Shown: positions 17,895 through 27,127, counted from the stretch's first letter. The stretch: 64,000 nt of DNA from VXPQ01 sp964608315 (GCA_964608315.1 CAZSNF010000004.1:1-64000); one strand, 5' to 3'. The notes: generated from the letters alone by a model not told the origin. Numbers and translations: made by a program.

Positions 17895-19097
17895 ATGAAC
17901 AAACCAATGTCCAGGACCGACGATATAGAGGTCCGGTATCGATCCGTTTTCGGCGAGGCGTCGAGGATTGTTGACTCCGCCAGACAATCGGCCGCTCGTT
18001 CGGTGAATGCGGTTATGACCGCCGCGTATTGGTCGATCGGGCGGCACATCGTGGAGTTCGAGCAATCAGGCGAAGAAAGGGCCGAATACGGCGCCGCGCT
18101 TATCAGAAGACTATCGGCTGACTTGACGCAACGGTATGGTCGCGGCTTTGGGGTTGTAAATCTGAGCCAGATGAAGAAGTTTTATCTGGCGTGGCCACCC
18201 GAGCGAATTTTTCAGACGCCGTCTGAAAATTCTTCTGTCTCGATGGATCGGCCAATTGATCCAGCAATTGGCCAGACGCCGTCTGCAGAATCTTCGCTGG
18301 CAGGCATCGCCTCCCGCTTGCCTCTTTCGTGGTCCGCTTATGTGCGCTTGCTGTCTGTCAAGAACTTGCAGGCCCGGGAGTTCTACGAAACCGAGGCGCT
18401 GCGCGGAGGCTGGTCGGTTCGCCAGCTCGACCGGCAGATTAATTCACAGTTCTACGAGCGCACGGCTCTTTCAAAGAACAAGGCCGCCATGCTTGCTCGC
18501 GGGCGGAAGGCGCAGCCCGAAGATCGCGTTCTTCCCGAAGAGGAAATCAAGGACCCGTTCGTCCTCGAATTCCTTGATCTCAAGGACGAGTACTCCGAAA
18601 GCGACCTTGAAGAAGCGTTGATTGACCACCTGGAGACATTCCTGCTGGAATTGGGCGGGGACTTCTGTTTCATGGGCCGGCAGAGGCGGCTTCGCATCGG
18701 CGACGAGTGGTACCGGGTAGACCTGCTATTTTTCCACCGGCGTCTGCGCTGCCTGGTGGTCATCGATTTGAAAATCGGCAAATTCACCCACGCCGACGCG
18801 GGACAGATGCACACCTATCTCAACTATGCGAGGGAGCACTGGGCCCACGACAATGAGAATCCGTCCGTGGGACTGATTTTGTGCGCACGGAAGGACGAAT
18901 CTGTCGCCCGGTATGCGCTTGAAGGATTGCCGAACAAAGTCATGGCGGCCGAATATCGAATCGCACTGCCTGACGAGAATCTTCTTGCATCGGAAATCAT
19001 GCGGGCGCGCAAGGCGCTGGTTTCGGCTCCGCTGCCAGGCGAAAGTTCATTGAATGAATCCTCCGCCAAAGGGCGTGTCCCCGAGGAGCGCCCATGA
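17895..19097 (+). CDS. DUF1016/YhcG family PD-(D/E)XK nuclease
   Basis: This 400-residue protein starts at an ATG preceded by GGAGA. The N-terminal DUF1016 helical domain (Y-W-S-I-G-R-H-I-V-E-F-E, R-L-S-A-D-L-T-Q-R-Y-G-R-G-F) is followed by the PDDEXK domain. In that domain V-D-L-L-F-F (Asp276) and V-I-D-L-K (Asp291, Lys293) replace the usual I-E-L-K. An unusual linker of about 25 residues near 105-130 contains two CAGACGCCGTCTG palindromes at the DNA level. DUF1016 proteins recur next to restriction-modification genes and are thought to be nucleases. It overlaps the methyltransferase start by four bases (ATGA), so the two are co-translated. Confidence 0.88.
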   Translation: MNKPMSRTDDIEVRYRSVFGEASRIVDSARQSAARSVNAVMTAAYWSIGRHIVEFEQSGEERAEYGAALIRRLSADLTQRYGRGFGVVNLSQMKKFYLAWPPERIFQTPSENSSVSMDRPIDPAIGQTPSAESSLAGIASRLPLSWSAYVRLLSVKNLQAREFYETEALRGGWSVRQLDRQINSQFYERTALSKNKAAMLARGRKAQPEDRVLPEEEIKDPFVLEFLDLKDEYSESDLEEALIDHLETFLLELGGDFCFMGRQRRLRIGDEWYRVDLLFFHRRLRCLVVIDLKIGKFTHADAGQMHTYLNYAREHWAHDNENPSVGLILCARKDESVARYALEGLPNKVMAAEYRIALPDENLLASEIMRARKALVSAPLPGESSLNESSAKGRVPEERP

Positions 19098-22095
19098 TTC
19101 CCCGTGAATGCAAGCGGCTCGCCGAAGTGGACTTCCCCATTGCCGAAGTCTCGAAACATGCGGTTCGCGAGAAGTCTATTCGGCATGGACATCCCTCAAC
19201 CCTGCATCTATGGTGGGCAAGGCGACCGCTTGCTTCGTCGCGAGCGGTGTTGTTGGCGTTGCTGTTGCCGGACCCGTGCGACGAGCAATGCCCGGAGGAT
19301 TTCAGGCAACGGGCGCGGGAAATTCTTCTTGATCTGAACGGGCGACCGCAAGGTTGGGCAACGGCTATCGAGTCAAACGAAGGATTACGGCGGATCCTCT
19401 TGAAGTTCACCGCCGACTTCGCCAACTGGGATAACGCGGCGAATAGCAGTTACCTGAAAACAGGTCGGGCGTTGGTGAAGGCGGCGCATGGCGAGGAGCC
19501 GCCGCTTGTGGTGGATCCGTTTGCGGGCGGAGGCTCAATCCCGCTGGAGGCGCTCAGGCTGGGCTGCGAGGCGTTCGCCAGCGACCTGAATCCGGTGGCT
19601 TGCCTGATTCTCAAGGTGATGCTGGAAGACATCCCGCGCTACGGACCGGGGCTGGCTGAGGAGTTGCGTCGGGCTGGCGGCGCAATTAAGCAACAAGCGG
19701 AGCAAGGGTTGGCCGAACTCTATCCCAGGGACCCGGACGGGGCGATGCCGATCGCCTATCTATGGGCGCGCACGGTGCGCTGCGAAGCGCCGAACTGCGG
19801 CGCGGAAATTTCGCTGATGCGCTCGTTCTGGTTGTGCAAGAAGGCCAATCGCAAAAGGGCCTTGCGACATCGAGTCACGCAGTATGAGGGGGGGGGGGGG
19901 CTAGCGTCGAGTTTGAGGTTTTCGAGCCCAAGGAAGATAAAGAAGTATGCGGCGGCACAGTGGCGCGGGCGAAGGCGACCTGCGTTTGTTGCGGGGCGGT
20001 ATTGCCGCCCGAGCGGGTGCGAGCGCAACTTGCAGCTCAACGGGGCGGTGCGGACGTTGTCTTCGATGCAGAAGGCAACCGAACGGGTGGAGCGCGGATG
20101 ACGGCGGTGGTGACGCTCAAGCCAGGGCAGGCCGGGCGGCGCTATCGGCTGCCAACGGATGCGGACTACGCGGCGGTGCGAAAAGCGCAGGAGCGGGTAG
20201 CACAGATTCTGGAGGAATGGGAACGAGGCGGGAAACAGGGGCTTTGCCCGGTGCCGGACGAGCCGTTACCGCCAATCGGGACGCTGGGCTTCCGCGTGCA
20301 ACGCTACGGGATACTTCAGTGGGGCGATCTGTTCACGGCGCGGCAGAAGGTGGTGTTGGGGGAGTTGGGGAAATTGATGCAGAACTTGCCAAGCCAAAAG
20401 AATATTATCCTCGTTCTCGCGTTAGTGATATCACGTTTTATGGATGATTTTTCATCTCTTGTGCGCTGGATGGATCGAGAGACACCAGCCGCAACATACA
20501 CTCTACAGGCACTGCCTATAAAATGGGATTTTTGTGAAATTGATCCGTTCGATAATGCCTCTTGGAGTCTGATAAGTTCAGTGAATTGGGGAGCGCGCGT
20601 GATCGAGAATTTAAGATGGTTAAGGTCTGGTCAAGTCCAACAATCCGACTCAACCAATCATCCTCTACCCGACCAAACTGCTGGCATCTGGTTCACTGAC
20701 CCGCCCTATTACGATGCAATTCCCTATTCCGATCTCTCCGATTTTTTTCTCGTCTGGCTCAAGCGCATGTTGCCCGATAATCCCTTTCTGCGCGACCCGT
20801 TCGATCCAGACAACCCACTCTCTCCGAAGACCGGCGAGGTTGTACAGGACGAAACGAAGCAAGTTGACGGCCGCCCCAAGGATCGCGAGTGGTTCGAAGA
20901 AACAATGGCGAAATCATTCGTCGAGGGGCACCGCGTTCTCAGCAAGGATGGCATTGGCTCCGTTGTATTTGCTCATAAAACGACTGAAGGTTGGGAGGCA
21001 TTGCTTTCGGGCATGATCCGCGGGGGTTGGACGATCACAGGATCCTGGCCCATCTCTACGGAAAGGCCAGGTCGCCCACGCTCCCAAGATTCCGCCGCGC
21101 TCGCCACCAGCGTCCACCTGATCTGCCGCCCGCGGCCCGAGAACGCCCCCGTCGGCGACTGGGCCGATGTGTTGCGCGAATTGCCTCCGCGCGTCGCCGA
21201 CTGGATTGAACGCTTGCAGGGCGAAGGCATCCGGGGCGCCGATCTGGTCTTTGCCTGCATTGGCCCGGCGCTGGAAATTTTCAGCCGCTATCGCGCCGTG
21301 GAGACTGCTGAAGGGCATGAGGTGAGCTTGCCAGAATACCTGGAAAAGGTCTGGGAAGTGGTTGGTCGCGCCGCATTACAACAGGTGTTGGGGATGTCGG
21401 AAGCGCAAGCGCGCAACGGTGTATCCGGCGCACTGGAAGAGGATGCTCGTTTGACCGCACTCTTCCTGTGGACGCTCCAGAGTACGGAAACACCTGAAAA
21501 GGATTCTGCTGAGGGTGAGGACGCCCACGCTGCCGGGGCCGATGCGGAAGCGGTCGCCAAGGCCGCAGCCAAAGGATTCAGCCTACCTTTTGACGTCGTG
21601 CGTCGCTTTGCCCAGCCCATGGGCATTGACCTCGATACCTGGAATGGGCGTGTTATCGGGCAGGAAAAGGGGATCGTGCGGCTGCTGCCCGTGTCCGAAC
21701 GGGCCCAAAATCTTTTTGGACAAGATGGCGCGACGGCCATTGCAGACTACATGGAACGCGACCTGCAAGTCAGTTCGCAACAAACCCTTTTTCCCGACCT
21801 GCAGGGCGCCGCGCCCAACCTCATCCGGGAGCCGCGCCCGCGCTACGACGTATCCTCTGACGAGTCGTTGGCTGAGGCTATCGGCGGCACCACCCTTGAT
21901 CGCGTCCACACGGCCATGCTGCTCCAGTCCGGCGGCCACGCCAACGCCCTGCGAACACTGATTGACGCGGAGCAGAATCGAGGACCTGATTTTCTGCGGC
22001 TTGCAAACTCGCTGTCTGCGCTTTATCCTAAAGGGTGCAACGAAAAACGCCTGCTCGACGCTATGCTGTTGGCGGCGCCAAACAGGAGATCGTAA
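19094..22095 (+). CDS. DUF1156 DNA methyltransferase, frameshifted at a poly-G tract (likely phase-variable)
   Basis: Two reading frames together encode one DUF1156-type methyltransferase of about 1000 residues. The 5' part starts at ATG 19094 (M-I-P-R-E-C-K-R-L-A, then H-P-S-T-L-H-L-W-W-A-R-R-P-L-A) and carries the AdoMet motif D-P-F-A-G-G-G-S at residues 141-148. At 19888-19900 there are 13 G. As sequenced the frame runs on into unrelated residues and stops at 20101. Adding one G or removing two restores the frame A-S-V-E-F-E-V-F-E-P, which continues to 22095 and holds the catalytic D-P-P-Y-Y (20698-20712). The tract also separates the two Cys pairs of a probable zinc ribbon (C-E-A-P-N-C before, C-V-C-C after). 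Motif order (I then IV) suggests an N6-adenine or N4-cytosine enzyme. The stop overlaps the next start (TAATG). Confidence 0.88.
19888..19900 (+). repeat. Poly-G tract (13 G) inside the methyltransferase gene
   Basis: A 13-base G run, one of only two such tracts I see in the window. It lies exactly where the two halves of the methyltransferase change frame. Homopolymeric G tracts of this length are classic slipped-strand mispairing sites. A sequencing or assembly length error is the alternative. Confidence 0.9.
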
Positions 22096-23336
22096 TGCTC
22101 AAGAAACTGACCATCCGCAATTTTAAGTCGTTCCGCGACATCACGGTCGATTTGCCGCGTTTTGCCGTCTTTTTCGGACCCAACTCGGCCGGCAAGAGCA
22201 ATTTGTTGGACGCCATCCAGTCTCTTGCATGGATTGGGAATGCACAAACCTTGTTTGACGCAATCGGACATCCGATCCCTGTGCGCGGCTACTCCTTTGA
22301 GGCGTTTCGTTTTCCCAACAAGGGTTTGCCGGCCTTGTTCAAGAAAAGGACGGCCCAATTTACGCTGGAAGCCGAATTGATTGCGGAACAGGAGAAGTAC
22401 CGATATCGGGTTACGCCAGAGATCGATTTTACGTCCGGACAACTTAGCGTCGCCGATGAGTATCTTGCATTGCTTGGAGCAAGAGGAGATCCGAAGGGGA
22501 AACCCGCCATCGAACGCGTAGAACGTAAACTGCACATCCGTCAGAAACGTAAACCAGCTCATCCGCGCCAGGAGCCACTCGGATTGAATCACGCCAAGCT
22601 TTCCGACCGGAGTCTGGGCGGTGATCGGTATTACTGGCTGGAGCGAGTTCGAACAGAGTTATTGAACTGGCGCATGTACTATCTGGAACCCAGGGCTGCA
22701 ATGCGTACGCAACAAGCGCCTGCAGATATGTTCGACATCGGCATACAAGGTGAATATATCGCGCCGTTTCTATATAAACTTCAATCCGAGCATCCCAGGC
22801 ATTTTGAGGCGATTGCCCGTACGTTGCAGTCAATAGTCCCAAGCGTTGAGATGCTGCGGGTAGATCTGGACGAGCGGCGAGGCATGTTGGATCTTTTGAT
22901 CCGTCAGGGCGGCGTAGATTATTCGTCCCGCATTTTGTCCGAAGGAACGCTCCGGATACTCGCTCTTTGCGCCATCGCCGTAAATCCCTGGAGGCCATCC
23001 CTGATTGCGCTTGAAGAGCCAGAAAACGGCGTACATCCTCGCCGACTCGAACTGATTGCTCAGCTGCTGTTCGATTTGGCTATAGAACATAAAAACCAGA
23101 TTGTGGTTACGACCCATTCGCCACTGTTCTGCGACGCCATCCTGAAACAGGGCGTATCGGATTCTCGCGATTTTGGCCTGTTCAATGTGCGGCGCGAGGG
23201 ACAGGAAACAGTGATTGATCCCTTCGAGCCACTTGGGTCTCTGTTCAAGGAAGCCGAGATTGCGGCGGCGCTGACTTCCAACACAGAAGACGGCTTGTTC
23301 CAAAGCCTGTTGTTGAGGGGGCTTATTGATGAGTAA
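22095..23336 (+). CDS. AAA15/OLD-like ATP-binding protein
   Basis: This 413-residue ABC-type ATPase is of the kind found in OLD, RloC and PARIS-like defence proteins. Walker A is G-P-N-S-A-G-K-S (28-35) after the typical N-terminus L-K-K-L-T-I-R-N-F-K-S-F. The signature helix is I-L-S-E-G-T-L-R. Walker B reads L-I-A-L-E-E-P-E-N-G-V-H-P, and the switch motif is V-V-T-T-H-S-P. It lacks its own nuclease domain; the next gene, overlapping by eight bases, encodes a TOPRIM-like partner. The start shares a base with the methyltransferase stop, so it is translationally coupled. It probably acts as a sensor that controls the partner, by analogy with AriA-AriB. Confidence 0.87.
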   Translation: MLKKLTIRNFKSFRDITVDLPRFAVFFGPNSAGKSNLLDAIQSLAWIGNAQTLFDAIGHPIPVRGYSFEAFRFPNKGLPALFKKRTAQFTLEAELIAEQEKYRYRVTPEIDFTSGQLSVADEYLALLGARGDPKGKPAIERVERKLHIRQKRKPAHPRQEPLGLNHAKLSDRSLGGDRYYWLERVRTELLNWRMYYLEPRAAMRTQQAPADMFDIGIQGEYIAPFLYKLQSEHPRHFEAIARTLQSIVPSVEMLRVDLDERRGMLDLLIRQGGVDYSSRILSEGTLRILALCAIAVNPWRPSLIALEEPENGVHPRRLELIAQLLFDLAIEHKNQIVVTTHSPLFCDAILKQGVSDSRDFGLFNVRREGQETVIDPFEPLGSLFKEAEIAAALTSNTEDGLFQSLLLRGLIDE

Positions 23337-23940
23337 TCGGGTAATGATCGATCTTTTTGTCGAAGATCCTGCGCATGAAGGATTTTTGAGACCACTCCTC
23401 AACCGCGTTGCTGCGGAGGAGGGTTTCGAGCCTTTTCTTCAGTTTCGAAGCGCTCGAGGAGGAGCTGCTCGCGCTATGCAGGAGTTCAAACTCTATCAGT
23501 CGTTTCTGGCGCACGGCTTGCTCTCGCACAGAAGTCCCGATTTGGTGGTTGTCGCCATGGATGGGAACTGCTCGACGTTTGTTGTCAAAAAGTCCCAGAT
23601 TGAGGGGAGCACGATGAGTGATTTTCGGCACATGCTTATTTCCGCATGTCCGAATCCGCACATTGAGCGATGGTTTCTAGCCGATCCGGATTCCTTCCAC
23701 AGAGTTGTTGGGTCTCGGCCGAATGTCGGTCCCGAAAAATGTGAACGCGGGCACTACAAGCATCTTCTCAGGACCGCTGTAAAAGAAGGTGGACATATCC
23801 CGACGTTGGGCGGCATTGAGTTCGCGAGCGAACTTGTAGCGGAGATGGATTTCTACCGTGCGGGCAAAAACGACGCTTCCTTCAAGGCCTTTTTGGACGA
23901 TTTGCGAAACGGCTTGAAATCTCTTCATCGTCGCGACTGA
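23329..23940 (+). CDS. DUF4276 family protein, TOPRIM-like, partner of the AAA ATPase
   Basis: This 203-residue protein uses ATG 23329, inside the end of the ATPase gene. The N-terminus I-D-L-F-V-E-D-P-A-H-E-G-F-L resembles the glutamate motif of TOPRIM folds (Glu12). V-V-V-A-M-D-G-N (Asp78) could be the acidic metal site, and I-E-R-W-F-L-A-D-P (112-120) is the signature seen in DUF4276/DUF4435-type proteins. It is probably a nuclease or effector released or activated by the ATPase. The function is inferred from family and pairing; the catalytic status of the single Asp motif is not proven. Confidence 0.75.
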   Translation: MSNRVMIDLFVEDPAHEGFLRPLLNRVAAEEGFEPFLQFRSARGGAARAMQEFKLYQSFLAHGLLSHRSPDLVVVAMDGNCSTFVVKKSQIEGSTMSDFRHMLISACPNPHIERWFLADPDSFHRVVGSRPNVGPEKCERGHYKHLLRTAVKEGGHIPTLGGIEFASELVAEMDFYRAGKNDASFKAFLDDLRNGLKSLHRRD

Positions 23941-23959
23941 GGTAAAAAAACAAAACCCG

Positions 23960-26722
23960 ATGCCCCTGCCCCCCTGGTATAAAACCGCAACGCTCCGCAA
24001 GGAAGTCCGCGAAGGCCGCTCGTTCAGTCCGGATGAGTTCGCCATCGCCCTTGAGCAGGTGGTCGCCGGGACGGCCCCGGAGGACTACAGCGATCCGGCC
24101 CAGTTCTTCTCGCGAACCTGTTTCACACGCGCATTGAAGGAGCATGCTGGCATGGTGCTCCGGCGGCTTTCCGGCAAGACCGAGAACACCGCGCCGGTTC
24201 TTACTCTGATCACTCAATTCGGCGGCGGCAAGACGCACACTCTCGCTTCGCTCTACCATCTGGCGAACGCCGGCGCAAATGCCCCTAAGCTTCCTGGGGT
24301 GGCGGAGCTTCTGAAAGAGGCCGGGATAGCAGAAGCGCCCTCCGCTCGTGTCGGCGTGTTCGCTGGCAATGCCTGGGATCCGACAGAGGGGGGAGAAACG
24401 CCCTGGATTGATCTGGCTCGCCAACTGGCGGGCGATAAGGGCGTTGCTGCGCTCGGTACCGCCGCTCGAACCACACCACCCGGAACGGAATCGCTGGCGA
24501 AAGTATTTGCCGCCGCCGATGCACCCATTCTTCTTCTGTTCGACGAGGTGCTCAACTTCGTCAACCGCCATCGAGGCATGGCCGAGAGCTTTCACGCCTT
24601 CATTCAGAACCTGACTGTCGCCGTTGCCGGTACAACCCATGCTGCGGCGGTCATAAGCTTGCCTCGCAGCCAGGTCGAAATGACCGATTGGGATCAGGAG
24701 TGGCAGGAACGGATTACCAAAGTGGTCCGCCGCGTCGCCCGTGATTTGATCGCCAATGACGAATCCGAGATCAGCGAAGTCGTGCGCCGCCGGCTGTTTG
24801 AGGACCTGGGCAATGTGCGGATTCGCAAGAAGGTGGCCAGGACCTACGCGGACTGGTGCTTTGAGCGTACCGCCCGCCTTCCCGGCGAGTGGCTGGCGGT
24901 CGACACCGCAACGACGGAGGCCAAGGCAAAGGAATTTTTAAGGGGTCGGTTCGAGGCGTGTTATCCCTTTCATCCGGCGACACTTTCCGTTTTCCAAAGG
25001 AAATGGCGTGCGCTCGCCCAGTTTCAACAGACCCGAGGCGCGCTGGCCATGCTCGCGCAATGGATATCCTGGGCCGCCCGCGAGCAATTCCAACAGGCGC
25101 GAACGGAACCACTGATTACGCTGGGATCGGCGCCGTTACATGTGCCCGAATTCCGTGCCGTGGTCCTCGGTCAGTTGGGCGAATCCCGACTTGACGTAGC
25201 GATCGACGCCGACCTCGCTGGGCCAATGGCGCATGCCAAATCCCTTGATGTAGACGCCACGGGGCCTCTGCGAGACATCCACAGGCGTGTAGGCGCGACC
25301 ATCCTGTTCGAGTCGTCCGGCGGCCAGGTGGACAAGGTGGCTCATTTACCCGAATTGCGCTTCGCGCTTGGCGAACCGGATGTTGATACGACTACCATCG
25401 ACAATGCGGCGGCAGCCCTGGAGGCCTCCGGATTCTTTATTCGCAAGGTCGGGACGGACGGTTATCGTATCCACCATCAAGCGACGTTAAAGAAGGTCGT
25501 TAGCGACCGGCGTGCATCACTGGATGAAGAAACGGAGATCAAGCCAGCGATCCGAAAGCTCGTCGAAACCGAATTCAGGCGTGGTGCGACCCTCCCTGTT
25601 GTTGCATTTCCGGAAGACAGTGCTTCGGTGCAGGATTCTCCGCGTCTCGTACTTGTCATCCTTGATTTTGAGACAGAATGGAAGGACGGCGACCAGGTCG
25701 GGGAACGCATTAAAGACTGGACCAGGGAACGAGGCAAGTCGCCGCGTCTCTATCCCGGTTCATTGGTCTGGTGCGCGAAAAAGCCGGGGCGCGAGCTGCG
25801 CGAGAAGGTTGAGTTGCGGCTTGCCTGGCGGCGTGTGGGGCTGGAGGTGGCTGAGGGTCTGCTTGGCGCCGAATTCGACCGCGGCGACCGTACAGAAGTT
25901 CAGGTCAAGGTCCGGGATGCGGAGGAAGCCGCCAAGGATGAGGTGTGGGCTGGCTATCGATTCGTTATACTCTCGGATTCACAGGGTCAAAACGGTCTCA
26001 AGGTTATTGACCTTGGAGCTGGTCATTCGAGCGCCAGAGAAACACTTTGCGGCCGGATCGTCAACGCATTGAAATCAGAAGCTCTGCTGAACGAAAGCGT
26101 CGGCGCCGGTTACATTGACCGTAACTGGCCACCCACGTTCCAAAGCACGGGGGCCTGGCCGCTCACGAGTCTGCGCCAGAGCTTCCTCGACGGATCGCTA
26201 ACAAGGCTGATCGACCCCGATGCGATCCTTCGTCGGCAGATCGCCGACTTCGTAGCAAAGGGCGATTTCGGATTGGCGTACGGCGCCAAGAGCGATGGCT
26301 CCTATGATCGGCTGTGGCATGCGGATCCGATCCGGCAGGAAGAGGTGGCGTTTGAATCGAAGGTCTTCCTGCTGACAAAGGCGAAGGCCGAAGAACTCAA
26401 GACGGTGTCGGAAGGTCCTGCACAGCCCCAACCGGAATCCGAGTCCGGCCCGGCGGAACCTGAGATTGAACCGGGAACTGATCCGGAGCCAATCCCCGAT
26501 GCTCAGAAGACTACAATTCGGCTTTCCGGAACCGTACCTTCCGAAATTTGGAACAGGCTTGGAACAAAGATATTGCCCAAGCTACGATCCGGAGAAGATC
26601 TCAGCGTCGGCATTGAATTTTCGGTGCGCGTCCGCGCACAGTTTGCGCAGAACATGGAAGCCGAACTAAAGCAGATTTTGGACGATCTCGGGTTAGGTGA
26701 TCGGGTGCATATTGAGAGATAG
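23960..26722 (+). CDS. DUF499 family ATPase
   Basis: This 920-residue protein starts at ATG 23960, 19 bases after the DUF4276 gene. Walker A is Q-F-G-G-G-K-T-H (86-93) and Walker B is L-L-L-F-D-E-V (Asp195, Glu196). The central region (F-Y-P-F-H-P-type segment, here C-Y-P-F-H-P-A-T-L) is typical of DUF499. A Pro/Glu-rich linker near 810-850 precedes a separate C-terminal domain of about 80 residues. DUF499 ATPases commonly pair with DUF1156 methyltransferases in anti-phage loci, where they are thought to drive DNA engagement. It closes the cluster; a palindromic repeat array follows. Confidence 0.87.
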   Translation: MPLPPWYKTATLRKEVREGRSFSPDEFAIALEQVVAGTAPEDYSDPAQFFSRTCFTRALKEHAGMVLRRLSGKTENTAPVLTLITQFGGGKTHTLASLYHLANAGANAPKLPGVAELLKEAGIAEAPSARVGVFAGNAWDPTEGGETPWIDLARQLAGDKGVAALGTAARTTPPGTESLAKVFAAADAPILLLFDEVLNFVNRHRGMAESFHAFIQNLTVAVAGTTHAAAVISLPRSQVEMTDWDQEWQERITKVVRRVARDLIANDESEISEVVRRRLFEDLGNVRIRKKVARTYADWCFERTARLPGEWLAVDTATTEAKAKEFLRGRFEACYPFHPATLSVFQRKWRALAQFQQTRGALAMLAQWISWAAREQFQQARTEPLITLGSAPLHVPEFRAVVLGQLGESRLDVAIDADLAGPMAHAKSLDVDATGPLRDIHRRVGATILFESSGGQVDKVAHLPELRFALGEPDVDTTTIDNAAAALEASGFFIRKVGTDGYRIHHQATLKKVVSDRRASLDEETEIKPAIRKLVETEFRRGATLPVVAFPEDSASVQDSPRLVLVILDFETEWKDGDQVGERIKDWTRERGKSPRLYPGSLVWCAKKPGRELREKVELRLAWRRVGLEVAEGLLGAEFDRGDRTEVQVKVRDAEEAAKDEVWAGYRFVILSDSQGQNGLKVIDLGAGHSSARETLCGRIVNALKSEALLNESVGAGYIDRNWPPTFQSTGAWPLTSLRQSFLDGSLTRLIDPDAILRRQIADFVAKGDFGLAYGAKSDGSYDRLWHADPIRQEEVAFESKVFLLTKAKAEELKTVSEGPAQPQPESESGPAEPEIEPGTDPEPIPDAQKTTIRLSGTVPSEIWNRLGTKILPKLRSGEDLSVGIEFSVRVRAQFAQNMEAELKQILDDLGLGDRVHIER

Positions 26723-27127
26723 TATGACCCTTCGGGTAGATGATCCGAAGGCCCGGCAGGCGCATGAGACGAACGATACGGGAAGATTAAATACGCCTTA
26801 TAATATGTCCTTCTGAGTAAAAATTACTCCGAAATGTAGTAAAAACTACTCCGAAATGGAGTAAAAATTACTCAAAAGCGGTAAAAATAGATCATTGGCG
26901 CCCGGCGAGTTCCGCCAGCGCGCTGTCGCTGCGCACGGGGGCGAGGGCTATCTTCGCCTCGGACGAAGCGCTGTAGGTTCTGCGCGCTCGTATTGACATG
27001 GGTATTGTCGGATTGATTGCGTCGGAACAAGGTCGTAACATTACCCCTTAAATTCCGCCAAAATCCGTACGGACAAACTGAACCGCCTCTGCATTCGCCG
27101 CGATCCCGCAACCATTTGCTTTCCGTT
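26723..27127. other. Gap after the defence cluster
   Basis: No gene is supported in these 405 bases. They hold a TATAAT hexamer near 26800, the three-copy palindromic array at 26815-26873, and, further on, a GC-rich stretch (26885-26960) vaguely like the module B repeat. The region is AT-rich up to about 26890 and then changes abruptly, which may mark the island edge. Confidence 0.6.
26815..26873. repeat. Three palindromes at 22-bp spacing
   Basis: GAGTAAAAATTACTC occurs at 26815 and 26859, with TAGTAAAAACTACTC at 26837. Each is an inverted repeat around AAA, separated by CGAAATG plus one base. A fourth, decayed copy begins near 26879. The exact 22-bp period (two helical turns) suits a row of operator sites for a dimeric DNA-binding protein. 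No regulator gene is adjacent. Confidence 0.8.

Noticed and set aside
19094..20101. The 5' methyltransferase fragment as a complete short gene
   Set aside because: It lacks the catalytic DPPYY motif and ends in unrelated residues after the G run. The intact downstream frame shows it is one gene.
14467..26722. Classification as DISARM or BREX
   Set aside because: The SNF2 helicase and methyltransferase fit in part, but no DUF1998 protein, PLD protein, PglZ or BrxC was found.
26815..26873. CRISPR array
   Set aside because: The repeats are 15 bp with identical 7-8 bp connectors, without unique spacers of 25 bases or more, and no cas gene is nearby.
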